A stretch of 64,000 nucleotides of DNA from Boletus sp. NGJ (Eukaryota > Basidiomycota > Agaricomycetes > Boletales > Boletaceae). Location: assembly GCA_019096195.1 (NCBI GenBank), contig JAGTXK010000121.1, positions 62,001 through 126,000 on the forward strand, written 5' to 3'. Each line of letters begins with the position of its first letter. Position 1 is the stretch's first letter. This document shows positions 32,965-43,330 of this stretch, in pieces. The notes under the pieces were generated by a model that worked only from the letters and a program-made list of their open reading frames with translations, searched no databases and had not been told where the DNA came from. A program made the translations under genes and the position numbers.

Positions 32965-34506
32965 GTTCGGCTGTATTTGGTGTGCGTGGAGAGAGTGGTG
33001 CTGGATGAGATACTCATTCCTGAATTTGTCGAAAAGATACTCTCGGGTGTATTTTTGCAACGTCTATCACGGCGTCAACTTTGACAAGGGGAGCGATCGT
33101 CAGTACCACCTACCTCCATGTGGTGGAAGATGGCATGTCGTAACGGGAGAAAGTCACACTGATTAGGGTCGAGTACGTCCATGGATCCCCACCGGTAGCT
33201 CCGTGTGAACTTGCCACGAACGAGCTTGGAAGATGGCTGATAGGATGACGGGGTGTACTGTTGGACTAATTCATGACGGGAAAGGGGCAGGTGAGTGACG
33301 CCATCGCTATGCGAGTAGATTTCGGGGGATATGAGTGCATAAGGAAGACGCAAGAGAGGAGTCGCGGGCGAGGTTGGAGGAGACGGCTGACCGGGAGAAG
33401 ACCTGGTCGTGTGGCTGCCATAGCCATTGACCATTTCACTCTTGACAGGGAGGCCAGACTCGACCACGTCTTTACGGTGCTGATACTGCGGGTGCGTGTC
33501 CATATCGAAGATCCCGAAGCCAATGCCGGCTTCTGCGAGATCTCGGCGTACGGCCATCTTGACAGCTGTTAGACGGTCGTTTGTCAACGTGTCCGCGCGC
33601 GCTATCACGGGAAGCACGTTGACTCGGGCAGACAGCCTTCTTATTGTGTTGATTTCCACGGCGGGGAGGGTTGGACGGCAGAGGATGGGATTTGTAGTTA
33701 CTGGTGGCTCAAGAATGACGGGTTCGGTGTCAGTATGGGAGAAACTGTTGGTGCGAGCCCTGGATACGAGGGGGGCGGGAGGGCCAGGGACGGAAGGGGG
33801 GACGATCATGTCGGGATCCAAAAAGTATATACACCTGGATGGGTGGGGTGGGTCAGCTGCATGAGATACGGGGCTTAAGCGCCCATGTCAAGGGAACGCA
33901 CAGGTGGATGTTGTGGTCCCCTGTCTGTGCCTTCCAATCCTGGAGGGATGAGTGAGGGGGAGGGGGAGGAGGGGGAGAAGATGAAAGACTGACGTCGTCG
34001 ATGCCGTCTGCGAATCGGGAGTCGACCTGGCGGATGATTTCCTGGATGGTCCGCTCGGCGGCATGGTCGTCGGCAAAGTCGAGGGAGGGGGTGTCGATGA
34101 GGGTGAGAGCGAGGATGAGAGGAGACGAGTTTGGGTCGAGGGCGAGGTCGATATTGATGGAGGCGGAGCGAATGTGGGAAGTGTGGCCGCTGCAACCCTG
34201 TACGAATTTTGCGACGGAGGCGAGCTGGTCCTTGGAGGCAGTTTGGGAGATGTCGCTGGTGTCGAGGAGGAGACGGAGGAAGGATGTCTTTCCGGTGCGC
34301 TGGCCAGCAACCATGAGGGTGTATCCTCTGACGGTGCCGGGGAGGGGATCGAGGGCGTTGCCAGCTGTTCCGGGGTGCATGCCGTTTGGGGAGTAGCGGT
34401 TGGTGTGAATGACGGGAGTAAAGGGGCGGATGGGCTGGCGGGATATGTGGCGGTCGTTGGCGTCGGTGAGGAAGGGGAGATCGGTGTTGTCGACGACGAG
34501 CGACAT
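32662..34506 (-). CDS. Divergent septin-like GTPase B
   Basis: Paralogue of septin-like A. Exons are 34506-33994, 33939-33902, 33834-33114 and one starting at 33063. G1 is VAGQRTGKTSFLRLLLDTSD; G3 is LIDTPSLDF, with serine for the usual glycine; G4 is VIARADTLT, with arginine for the lysine of AKAD. The domain closes with YRWGSMDVLDPNQCDFLPLR, then LQKYTREYLFDKFRNEYLIQ, as in septins. If the intron at 32756-32705 is kept, the frame stops at 32662 (about 557 residues). If it is spliced, the frame passes into the double Zn2Cys6 protein. The start MSLVVDNTDLPFL at 34506 follows an AT-rich block. The altered G3 and G4 residues suggest weak or no GTP hydrolysis. Confidence 0.8.
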
Positions 34507-34675
34507 GGTGAGGACGACGTCCGTGCCAGTCCGTTCGGGGGAGACAGAGCGAGGGTTGCCCGCGAGGCGAGGCTGGCGCGGGGATGATAAAAGAGGGCCT
34601 CAACGGAGCCGAGCGTCAGATACCGAGCCAATCGGATCCCTCCGTGCTACCTTGTTTACCCATCCTCGATTTTTA

Positions 34676-34733
34676 TTATCTCTACCGCGGAACTATACTG
34701 TATATTATTATATTTTATTATTTTATTCCGTTC
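34676..34733. other. AT-rich block between Zn2Cys6 gene and septin-like B
   Basis: A strongly AT-rich stretch with repeated TATTATT and TATATT words. On the minus strand it follows the stop of the Zn2Cys6 gene and precedes septin-like B, so it probably serves as the polyadenylation region of the first and part of the promoter of the second. Confidence 0.45.
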
Positions 34734-34750
34734 CCCGCCCAGATTCCCTT

Positions 34751-35807
34751 TTATGGAACCCCCGAGGGTCCGGCCATATCCGGGTCCCCCGCGCTCTTCC
34801 TCCCCGCCTTCTTCCCCCGTGACCCCTTCGGCGCCTTCCCCGGCCCTCGCCGTCGGGGGTGCTCCTGGTACTTGCACGCGAGAGAGCGCGTCTCGCAGTT
34901 GGAACATCGCGGTCGTCCCCCGTCACATCGCAGTTTCCGTCCTGCAGCGCGAGTGTCATTTATCACCTTCCTGCCATCCCTCTGTCCCACTCACCTCTGC
35001 AGAAATCACACGCAACGTAGATCTTCCGAGCAGGTGGCCTCTTTTCCTCTCCTTCTGCTCCCATCTCCACGCGCCCTCTCTTCCCTCGTCTGTGCGTGTC
35101 TGTCTCTGCCGTCCGCTCATCCTCCTCCTCGTTCGCACTCGGGATCCGTGCCATAAGTGGCTCCTCCGGCAGCCGCAGTTGAGGCAATACCGGAGCAGGT
35201 TCATAAATGTCGGGAGACAGCATGCCCAGCTCTCCGAGCAGATGGCTCACCGGGGGGAGGACGACCCTGGACGAGGAGCCTTCTGGATGTGTCCCCGGAG
35301 GTGGCAATGGACCAAAGGACATTCTCCTGTCCCAATCGTCGGAGCCATACAACGGTGCCGAGCGGTGTCGACCGTATTGTGAATCTAGGTAGTGCGGCGG
35401 CCGAAGTAGCCGGGAATCAGAGTGATCTTGGGTCAAGGTCAACTTGGATGGTCTGTGAGGAATCGTTCGGTTCGCTTACCACGGTGAGATGATGCCGACA
35501 CTCGCCCGCTTTGAGGGTCAATGATCGGTGTGAGCGGTGGGTCGTCGCCAGGGCTGAATCGCGAAGGGAATCTTGGAGGGGATTCGTCCCGTTCAGGCGA
35601 TGGCCAGTCGAATGCACGAGTTAGCAGAGGGATGTCGTAAGGGGATTGAGTGGTTTCGTCTGTGCTTCGCCTTCTCTCCAGTGCACGGAGTTGCTCCACT
35701 GACCGATGCAGTTGCCACGAGGATGGGTCCTGGTCTTGTTCGGTGTCGCTGGCTGTCCGATCGCGCAAGGGAGATGTTGGGTGATCGGTTGGTGGTGGTC
35801 TGCACAT
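34751..35807 (-). CDS. Zn2Cys6 protein with C-terminal cluster
   Basis: Putative DNA-binding protein. The zinc cluster is near the C terminus, not the N terminus: YVACDFCRGRKLRC with RCSNCETRSLACKY, split by an intron (donor GTGAGT near 35000) directly after CDFCRG. That is the same place as in the double-cluster protein 2 kb away, and the residues around it are alike (RKLxCDGGRP). A basic, glycine-rich tail ends DPDMAGPSGVP. An upstream intron near 35475-35425 joins SGRVSASSHRD to the middle exon (HSDSRLLRPPHYLDSQYGRH). The first visible ATG is MCRPPPTDHPTSP at 35807; an earlier exon may contain MFSFLRRQRRSEW (35926), so the 5' end is uncertain. Confidence 0.7.
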
Positions 35808-36004
35808 GGGAGGCCGTATCTGAGCAGAGATCGGGTGCGTGACTCAGAGATATAGAACGGAATGGAGGATCTCGAGGGGTCCACAGGCCATTCGCTTCGA
35901 CGTTGTCTCCGCAAAAAGGAAAACACGCCGTGGAGGAGAAGCGCGTGGAGGGGGAGGACGAAGCTGTGAGGGCTGTTAAACAGGAGCGGATGGACGCGGA
36001 AACG

Positions 36005-36028
36005 AAAAAAAAAAAAAAAAAAAAAAAA
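36005..36028. repeat. A24 homopolymer
   Basis: Twenty-four adenines in a row on the plus strand, upstream of the Zn2Cys6 gene transcribed leftwards. Poly(dA:dT) tracts exclude nucleosomes in fungal promoters, so this may help promoter opening. Confidence 0.8.
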
Positions 36029-36847
36029 GGACGGAGAGATTGTTTACATCCGCGCATTGGCAAGGGATTTGAAAAGAAGGATTTTCCGAGGGGGAGCGAG
36101 AATGTGTCTGTCGTCGTCGGGAGCCGGGAGCGTCGACAACCGCACCGTCGCTCATAAAAATGAGGGAGACTTTTGATGTTTGTGGCTCTGATTACCCTCG
36201 TCCGCTCGTTCGCTGCATCGTCGAGTCGAGTCGAGTCGAGTTGGACTCGTTTCTCGTTGAACGAACGGTCGGATGATTATTTTTCTAAATTTCTGGTTGA
36301 GCGGTATGACAAACGTGAAACATTGACAGGATTGATCGAGGGGACTCGGTGTCTTTGCCGCGCCTTCCGGATATGTCTACGTTGATCCTCGTCTCTGGTA
36401 ATCCCCCAATAGCCTATTTTTCAGCGCATTCTGCTCTACCGTATCCACACACCTCCACGCACGTCCACGCTCGCCTTTCAGTGCTGAGCCGCTTTCAAGT
36501 CAGACGACAGCCGTGCTTGCTTGTCGTGATCTGTTGTCATAGGCGCGATGTCGACCACAAGCGAAACGGAGTCTGAATAGATCGGAAGCACCAAGGCCTG
36601 AGCACCCGCTTTCCTCTCGTTCACCGGTGCCGAGCGCTGTTTAAAGTATGACCCTCATGAGTGCGCTCTCGTGACCAGCCGAGATACGGTCGCTGGCAGA
36701 GTCAGAGACCTGCAGACAATGTCCATGGCAGACCTGACATCTGTCAATCTCGAATGCATATGGATGACTGCACTCGTTAAGGAATCCGCTGACTCAGCAC
36801 ACTTGGTAACCCGCAAAGTTTTCGAATTCGGACTCTCCGTATTGATC
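36029..36847. other. Divergent intergenic region upstream of ILV3
   Basis: About 820 bases between a leftward Zn2Cys6 gene and rightward ILV3, the longest non-coding stretch of the window. It contains a four-copy TCGAG repeat at 36221-36240. The frame of ILV3 remains open upstream to an ATG at 36671, but this extension lacks presequence features. Other open frames here (for example around 36349-36576) look random. Confidence 0.45.
36221..36240. repeat. (TCGAG)4 pentanucleotide repeat
   Basis: Four perfect copies of TCGAG in non-coding DNA between the Zn2Cys6 gene and ILV3, preceded by CATCG and followed by a partial copy. Each unit boundary forms overlapping CTCGA/TCGAG palindromes. Confidence 0.8.
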
Positions 36848-39097
36848 ATGCTGTTTGTGTCAAGAAACGTCCGTAGGCTCGCAAGGTCGTACTCTTCCTC
36901 GGGTTCAAAATACGACGAGATTCCCGTCATGAACCGCTACAGCCGCGTCGTCACACGGCCCAAGGACCAGGGTGCAAGTCAGGTCAGTTACCCCTCACCA
37001 TTTCCAACTATCAACCCCCGAATCGATCTACAGGCGATGCTGTATGCAACAGATGGTGTCAACACCGATGCCGATTTTCAAAAGGCCATGGTTGGCGTTG
37101 GTAGTGTCTGGTAACCCACTCGCCTTGCTACTCCCTTTTGCATCTAACCGCGCTTGCAGGTATGAGGGCAACCCGTGGGTATTCCTCCACCGTGAATCAA
37201 GTCCAGCGTAAACTCATTGAACAGATGTAACAAACATTTGCTCGGTCTCGGTCATATCGTCAAGGCGTCCATATGCGAATCCGAGATGATCGGATACCAA
37301 TTTGGCACTGTCGGTGTCAGCGATGGCATCAGCAATGGAACAGCGGCGATGAACTACTCATTGCAATCAAGAGACCTCATCGCAGACCAGGTCGAAACAG
37401 CCGCAGGTGGTCACTGGCTCGATGGCATGGTCGTCATCCCAGGATGCGACAAAAACATGCCCGGTGTGCTCATGGCGCGTGGGTAATTCACTCACAGGGA
37501 CCGTTCGGGTCTAATTATACACAGTCGGCAGGCTCAATCGGCCTGGCCTGATGGTTTATGGAGGTTCCATCCGCGCGGGTTCGTGCCAGGGACAGCCCCA
37601 GCTCGATATTATCTCTGCCTTCCAGTCATACGGAAAGTATTTGCAGGACGGACAAACCTCCGAGGCAGAAGCATACCGTTATAATACCGTGCGACATGCG
37701 TGTCCTGGCCCAGGTGCCTGTGGTGGTGTGCGTAGCAGCCCGTGATTTTCCATCTCACCATACTAAGTTACCCGAAGATGTACACAGCAAACACTATGGC
37801 CAGCGCTACCGAAGCGCTCGGCATGACGTTACCGGGGTCGTCGTCCTTCCCCGCCGAATCCGCAGAAAAGATAGAAGAATGCAAATCTGTTGGCGTCGCT
37901 ATGCGGAACCTTGTCGAAAAAAATATGTTGCCAAGAGATATCATGACAAAGGCTGCTTTCGAAAATGCAATGGTGCGTCTTTTTCGCTTGCACGTTGTCA
38001 CGATACAGCCTCGAAAAGAATTTCTTGAACGTAGACTCTGGTCATGATCCTCGGCGGTTCTACCAATGCAGTGTTGCACCTGATTGCCATCGCGCATTCC
38101 GTCGGTATCACGCTCACCGTTGATGACTTTGCCCGAGTTTCAGATGCCACCCCGTTCTTGGCTGATCTAAAGCCAAGCGGTAAATACGTGATGGAGGATC
38201 TTAGCAAAATCGGTGGTGTGCCTCGTACGTGTTCATTCATTCACTTTTGGACAGACACTGAGTTGTGTCCAGAGGTGCTTTATTACCTATTGGAGAACAA
38301 ATACATTGACGGAAACACTCTGACGGTCACGGGGAAAACTCTGGGAGAAAACCTTGAGCGCTGGGTTCACAAGTACGGCAAACTTTCCACCGATCAAGAC
38401 ATCATCCGTCCACTTGAGAACCCCCTCAAACCGACAGGACACATTCGGTGAGATCGGCTCACTATGTGTCATGTCTGCTTATGAAATGCAGAATGCTAGG
38501 ATTTTGCGGGGCAACCTGGCTCCCGGTGGTGCAGTCGCCAAAATTACAGGAAAAGAGGGACTGACCTTCAGCGGAAAGGCACGGACGTTTGACACCGAGG
38601 AGGAGTTCACCACTGCCGTCGAAACTGGCACCATCCGGCGGGGCGAAAAGACAGTCGTCGTCCTCCGCTACCTCGGTCCCAAAGGGGGTCCAGGTATGCG
38701 GGAGATGCTCAAGCCCACCAGTTTAATCATGGGTGCAGGCTTGGGTCACGACGTTGCGTGTCTGACTGATGGCCGCTTTAGCGGAGGGTAAGTATGAGGA
38801 TATATATACATATTGCGGCGAATCTGATCCGGGCGTGCACGCAGATCGCACGGTTTCTGTATCGGCCATGTCGTACCCGAGGCGCAGGAGGGTGGTCCAA
38901 TTGCTCTCGTGGAAGACGGGGACACGATTTCGGTCGACGCAGTGTCGAATACCATCGAACTCGAGGTCTCCCCCGCGGAGATGGAGCGGCGAAGAAAGGC
39001 ATGGAAAGCCCCACCTCTCAAGGTGACCCAGGGCACTCTGTACAAATATGTCAAGACGGTGACAGATGCCAGCCATGGCTGCGTGACGGATTCGTAG
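36848..39097 (+). CDS. ILV3: Dihydroxy-acid dehydratase ILV3, mitochondrial
   Basis: Third step shared by valine, isoleucine and leucine synthesis in the mitochondrial matrix; a [2Fe-2S] enzyme. The start [20 protein letters not shown] at 36848 is a good matrix presequence. The chain follows with [33 protein letters not shown] (iron-sulfur cysteine), [33 protein letters not shown] (second cysteine), [28 protein letters not shown] (third cysteine), [51 protein letters not shown] and a normal C terminus. About nine introns are needed, two with the donor GTGGGT. All three cluster cysteines are present. RIO1 faces it with only 37 bases between stop codons. Confidence 0.95.
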
Positions 39098-39134
39098 ACT
39101 CAAAAATGTAGTGCTAGTCACGGCTGTCGTGTAG

Positions 39135-41043
39135 CTATGGACGAGCGTTTCTGATCCTCCGCTTTTTTTCCGCTTTGGGCATCTTGTTTTTCCGCTTTTC
39201 CCGTGCTTCCGCCTTGACCGCCTTCTTACGCTCCTGCACACGAGCGCTTAGCTGCCTGCGAACAATTCGGTAAAACACACACACACCTTTTTGGCTTCCC
39301 TATCTTCGTGCCGATGGCCCCGGGGCACCCTCCGCTCCGGTTCCTCGGCCTCCTCATCGCTCGTGCTCTCAGAGTTGCTGCTCTCTGACGACTCGCCCCC
39401 GTCGAGACTCGCTGCAGACGAACCGACCAAGCCAATAGTATTGGCGTATATCAGCTTCTTGCCCTCCCCCCCTTTGAGGACATCGATGTCGCGTTCAGGG
39501 TCGTAGACTTCGTTCAGTGTCCGTGGGATGTAAGATCGCAAGAACACGTTGTCTTCATGGGCTGTCTGTCTCTTGGCGTTCCCCGTCTGGTCGACCTCTG
39601 CAAAATCCTGAGAGATGTCCTCTACGGATTCACACGCCTCCGTGATCCACCGCTGCAAAAGCTCGCTGTCGTTCTCCTTTGCCCCGCTTTCGTCCCCGGT
39701 AATGAACTCGAAACACCGTCTCAGCCCGAGACACCTGACCCCAAACCGCTCAAAGAACTCCTCGACATTCTTGATGTCGTTTCGAAGGAAGTCGAATGCA
39801 TGCGGATGGTCGTGCTCGACGCTTTGAGAGACGTCGATGATATACAGATGAGCGTTGTGATAGAGGATATTGTATTCGGATAGATCTGCGTGCACGAGTT
39901 TGCATCCATGATACATCCGTCGCATGTTGAGCACTAATTCCTGGTATAACGGAGGATATTCGGACGCCGATATCTTCGCATCTTTCAGTCGTGGAGAAGG
40001 CCTGGAATAGCGTCACACTTTGCGGTGACACGCAGTTTGCGAGTAGCACATACCATCCCTCTTGGTCGCCCAGGAACTTCATCACAAGCACGTTCTCTCG
40101 AACCTCTACGGGTTCCGGGCAATGTATCCCAGCGGTGACTAGACGCTTTAGGTTACGCATTTCCTTCTCTGCCCATAGCCGTACCATCTTGCGAGGGTTG
40201 TGTCTGCTGTATCCTCTCCTAAATCTATGTTCGCCCGTGACATAACGGTCGCGATCTTTGAAGACAAGGATGGACGTCTTATAGATCTTGAGCGCCAAGT
40301 GAACAGAGTCGGGGGTGAGTGCGTGGTATACGTTTGCCTGACTGGATGTAAGACGACATAAAGAGGAAGGGGTTTCTGCCACTGCACCTCTTTTCCCGTG
40401 CTGATGCATCCGTTGACTTCTTGAATCACTCCACGACCGACCATCTTGAACAATATGACTCGGGTCCGAGGATCAAGTACCTGTTCGGAAGTAGCTCGAT
40501 CGGATTTGTCTTTTGCGTTTGCATACGAGCTTGGGCCCTTTCGGTTGACGCCAACGCCCATCGCGTATGGCTGGTCTATCTTGGAAATCCTCGAGGAATA
40601 CTTTGACAGTGCCGCCAGTTGGGTAGTAGTCTTGTCTTTTGCACGTGCATGGACGATCGGATTGCGGGGATGGTTCACTGCAGGGAGCAGCGCTACGGCA
40701 GAGTTCTGGTTTGTGGAAGAGACGGCGCCTTGGACGTTCCCACTGCGGACAGCGACGTGCTGACGAAGACGATTGAACTGCTTCGTGAAATCTGAGTGTG
40801 CAGCATTCTCAGCATCAGGACGGACGGACGATCAAAAGCAGTCTCACCTCGTTCTGCGATCTCCCAGTCTTCGTCTTCTGCTCTGTCGTCCTCGTAGTCA
40901 TCTCCGCTTAGTCGGTCGTCCTCGTCTTCGCTGGGTTCTGACCACTCGAGCAACTGGGCATCATCGATGTAATGGCCACCCTGTCTCGGGTCGTGCTGCT
41001 GGGCATCTTCTATCGCGTCGACGACATCTATATGGGTAGCCAT
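39135..41043 (-). CDS. RIO1: Atypical protein kinase RIO1
   Basis: Kinase/ATPase for late cytoplasmic maturation of the 40S ribosomal subunit. Five exons fit. It starts [16 protein letters not shown] at 41043 with an acidic N terminus. The kinase part has [15 protein letters not shown] (flexible loop, split by an intron after STGKE), [20 protein letters not shown] with the RIO1 signature [21 protein letters not shown] (catalytic loop with Asp and Asn) and [20 protein letters not shown] (metal-binding Asp and RIO1-type ending). After the kinase comes an acidic serine-rich stretch, then a lysine-arginine-rich tail ending [16 protein letters not shown], as in yeast Rio1 nuclear-localisation tails. 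The VQSVEHDHP block distinguishes RIO1 from RIO2. Confidence 0.95.
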
Positions 41044-41303
41044 TGTGGACGTTTGAGTCCAAAGATCAGTGTATTCGGATAATCTGCCCCTGTCCAGCAC
41101 TTTGCTCAGTACTTACACCGAGAAAGATTGCGCGCGATAACACGCAAACAAGTGCAACACCCTCGCACCCGGATCAACATGCTTTTTTTCTGACGGGGAT
41201 CAAGGCTGCGGCAAACACCCCTCACACCTAGAAAATATTAATCAAACCCGCAACCTCCTCCAACTTGAAGTCCTCCACCAACCGTCCGCAACAGTCCCCC
41301 GTC

Positions 41304-41998
41304 ATGCAGGCAATCCGCAAGCGAAACCCTTTCACCTTTCAGTCAGAGGACCACCCCAATAGAGAAGAAGTGCTCGATGAACAAGGTAATAGCCCTTTGT
41401 AGCGCATGAGCTCACCACCATTGCGTACTTACCAGCTCACAGAACAGGCAGAGCTAGTGGATCGAATCAAGGAACATAACGTGTCGTCGAACAAGCAGAA
41501 TCGAATCACTCTACAGCTCATGCTCGGACTGTCATGTACACTGTGCGTCGTTTCCAGTCCTACCAGTCCCAAGTTCTTTTTGAGCCTTGCTCCCGCAGAC
41601 ATGTCATATACATGCTCTCAGATCGAACGACCCCACTCTTTGTGATATTTCCCCCATCTCCCGAGGCTGGCCGAGCCAACGCCCCGCTGGACATGAGTGG
41701 CATTCTTGCCTACGTAGCCATCCTCATTCACGTCAACCTCAGTCTCATCGTACACCCTTGGAACGTTGTCGTCGCGGGCCGCGTGATTCGGGCAATCGGG
41801 TTCCTGGAAACGTTTGCATGGTCAGCTGCTGCGCCATCACTCTCTCTGTATTCCGGCCGGGCTTGGCAGACGACCGTGTGGTGGTGTATCCCAGGCTTCC
41901 TGACATATGTCGTCTATGCAGTTCATGGATGGATAAGAAAGGCGGACGAAGATGTATCGGAGTTGGATAAACTAAAGTACAGAGCACCTGGTGCATGA
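41304..41998 (+). CDS. Small multi-pass membrane protein, unknown function
   Basis: I do not recognise this family. Three exons (introns at about 41392 and 41541, donors GTAATA and GTGCGT) give about 195 residues. The N-terminal part is hydrophilic (MQAIRKRNPFTFQSEDHP, then EQAELVDRIKEHNVSSNKQN), so it faces the cytosol or nucleus. Then come about four hydrophobic segments: ITLQLMLGLSCTLHVIYML, ILAYVAILIHVNLSLIV, IGFLETFAWSAAAPSLSLYS and VWWCIPGFLTYVVYAVHGWI. A charged tail follows (KADEDVSELDKLKYRAPGA). The short size, four membrane passes and hydrophilic start are seen in many ER or mitochondrial proteins. RIO1 is transcribed away from it across 260 bases. Confidence 0.7.
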
Positions 41999-42325
41999 GT
42001 AGCGTTCTTTGGTGGCGGATACACCATGTAGTGAATCCTAGAGAACGAGTGCAATGTGCAACGAAATCCACAGGTAGCAAAGAGCACTCACTTGGGGTAT
42101 TTTTGCCTCGTCATGCAGAAGAAGTATCCACTTGTGTATTCCCTCGAGGCAGACAGAAACATTCGGCTTGAATCCCCTCGTTGTATTGACCTCGAGAGAA
42201 ACCAGTAAAGGTTGACTTCCACGTCGAGTGCGGCACGCATCTGACTATTTCGTCCGTTCCATCACCTCTAAGCTTGGACACGCGAGCACTCAGACTGGTA
42301 TGATTAGCTCGTCGGCGCGGGGCAC
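41999..42325. other. Intergenic between two plus-strand genes
   Basis: 327 bases holding the 3' end of the membrane-protein gene and the promoter of the next gene. No coding frame with splice support, repeat or RNA gene is seen. Confidence 0.5.
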
Positions 42326-43322
42326 ATGAATAACTCCAACTCGACAGCGTTTGGAGCATCAGTCGCTCTGGTGTTGGAGGAATCGAGGAACATAAAGGAG
42401 CTGCACCGGTCGGCTCGTACCAAGCTACTCCAATTCGCTATCGACGCCTGCTTGGTTACTCATGGTGTCCGGTCAGTATTTACTGGAACCTCTTCTAGAG
42501 TTCTGCCACGATGGAGTCGACAGCACAGGTTATTTGGTGGATGCAATCTGTCCACCGAACCCGATGCAAACCTTTACCACTCTCTTGAAGGCCCTCCGCA
42601 TAAAGGTGCGCTGGTTGGTGTTTAGTATTTACCGTGTCATCCAGCGTGTAACGATCAGAGCTACGACAGAGCTCGGTATTCAAACATGTCATGTTTTGGC
42701 ATCATATCCCTACGATGCAATCGTTCTTGGTCCATATCCCACTGCTGCAGGAGAAGCTCGTTGCCTTGCTCGGTAGAGCCAGGGAATGTGTCTTCATCAG
42801 ACTGGATAGATGCCTATCGGTGGTAAGCAGGGCTATCACAAGATGCCGTCTTTGTTGTCCCTAATCGTATCCCAGCCAAGAGAACCTCCTGAAAGCCTCC
42901 GGGAGGCGCTTCATGACATGAGATTCTTAATGGCAGAGTCCCCTGACGCGCTGTCACTCTCCTTATCCGATACATTCACGGAAGATATCCTTATCCCGCT
43001 CGCGGCGGTCATGGTCGACTACCCTGTTGCATATTTCCCTGCATATTCAGCGCAGACATCGTTTCTGGAAGGAGAGGTACTGGACATTTATACGATCTCT
43101 TTCAAAGGGATAATGGTCTCAGATTCTACCTTGGATCTTGGGAAAGAACATGTATTGTTGAAGTTTTCCTGCCCACAAGTCCTCGTCAGCAATTATGCAG
43201 AACTGTCACCAGGTACAGTGATCGAGAAACTTCGAGTCAAGTTTACCGCCAGTCTTGAGCGTGTAGGAGCGCGTATTTCTGTCACTCATCACACAGAAAC
43301 TTTGGATAGAGTAGCGTTATGA
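42326..43322 (+). CDS. Conserved-looking protein, family not assigned
   Basis: I do not recognise it firmly. Several exons are visible: an N-terminal stretch from ATG 42326 (MNNSNSTAFGASVALVLEES), a stretch with LLEPLLEFCHDGVDSTGYLV and ICPPNPMQTFTTLLKALRIK before a GTGCGC donor at about 42606, and a long last exon from about 42810 with EALHDMRFLMAESP, MVDYPVAYFPAYSAQTSFLE, VLLKFSCPQVLVSNYAELSP and an end VTHHTETLDRVAL. The YPVAY, FSCP and C-terminal TL..VAL features vaguely recall the UPF0739/C1orf74 family (DUF4504), but that is a weak impression. Joins between the first exons could not be solved. The stop lies 8 bases from the stop of the facing cyclophilin gene. Confidence 0.5.
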
Positions 43323-43330
43323 AATACAAC

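Noticed and set aside
33875-34631. Long alternative frames (over 240 residues) opposite and beside the septin-like B start
   Set aside because: They are proline-, serine- or arginine-rich shadows of the GC-rich septin exon; only one frame has the G1 and G3 motifs and correct splice sites.
36671-36847. In-frame upstream extension of ILV3 to an ATG at 36671
   Set aside because: The 59 added residues lack presequence features, while [18 protein letters not shown] at 36848 is a typical mitochondrial presequence.
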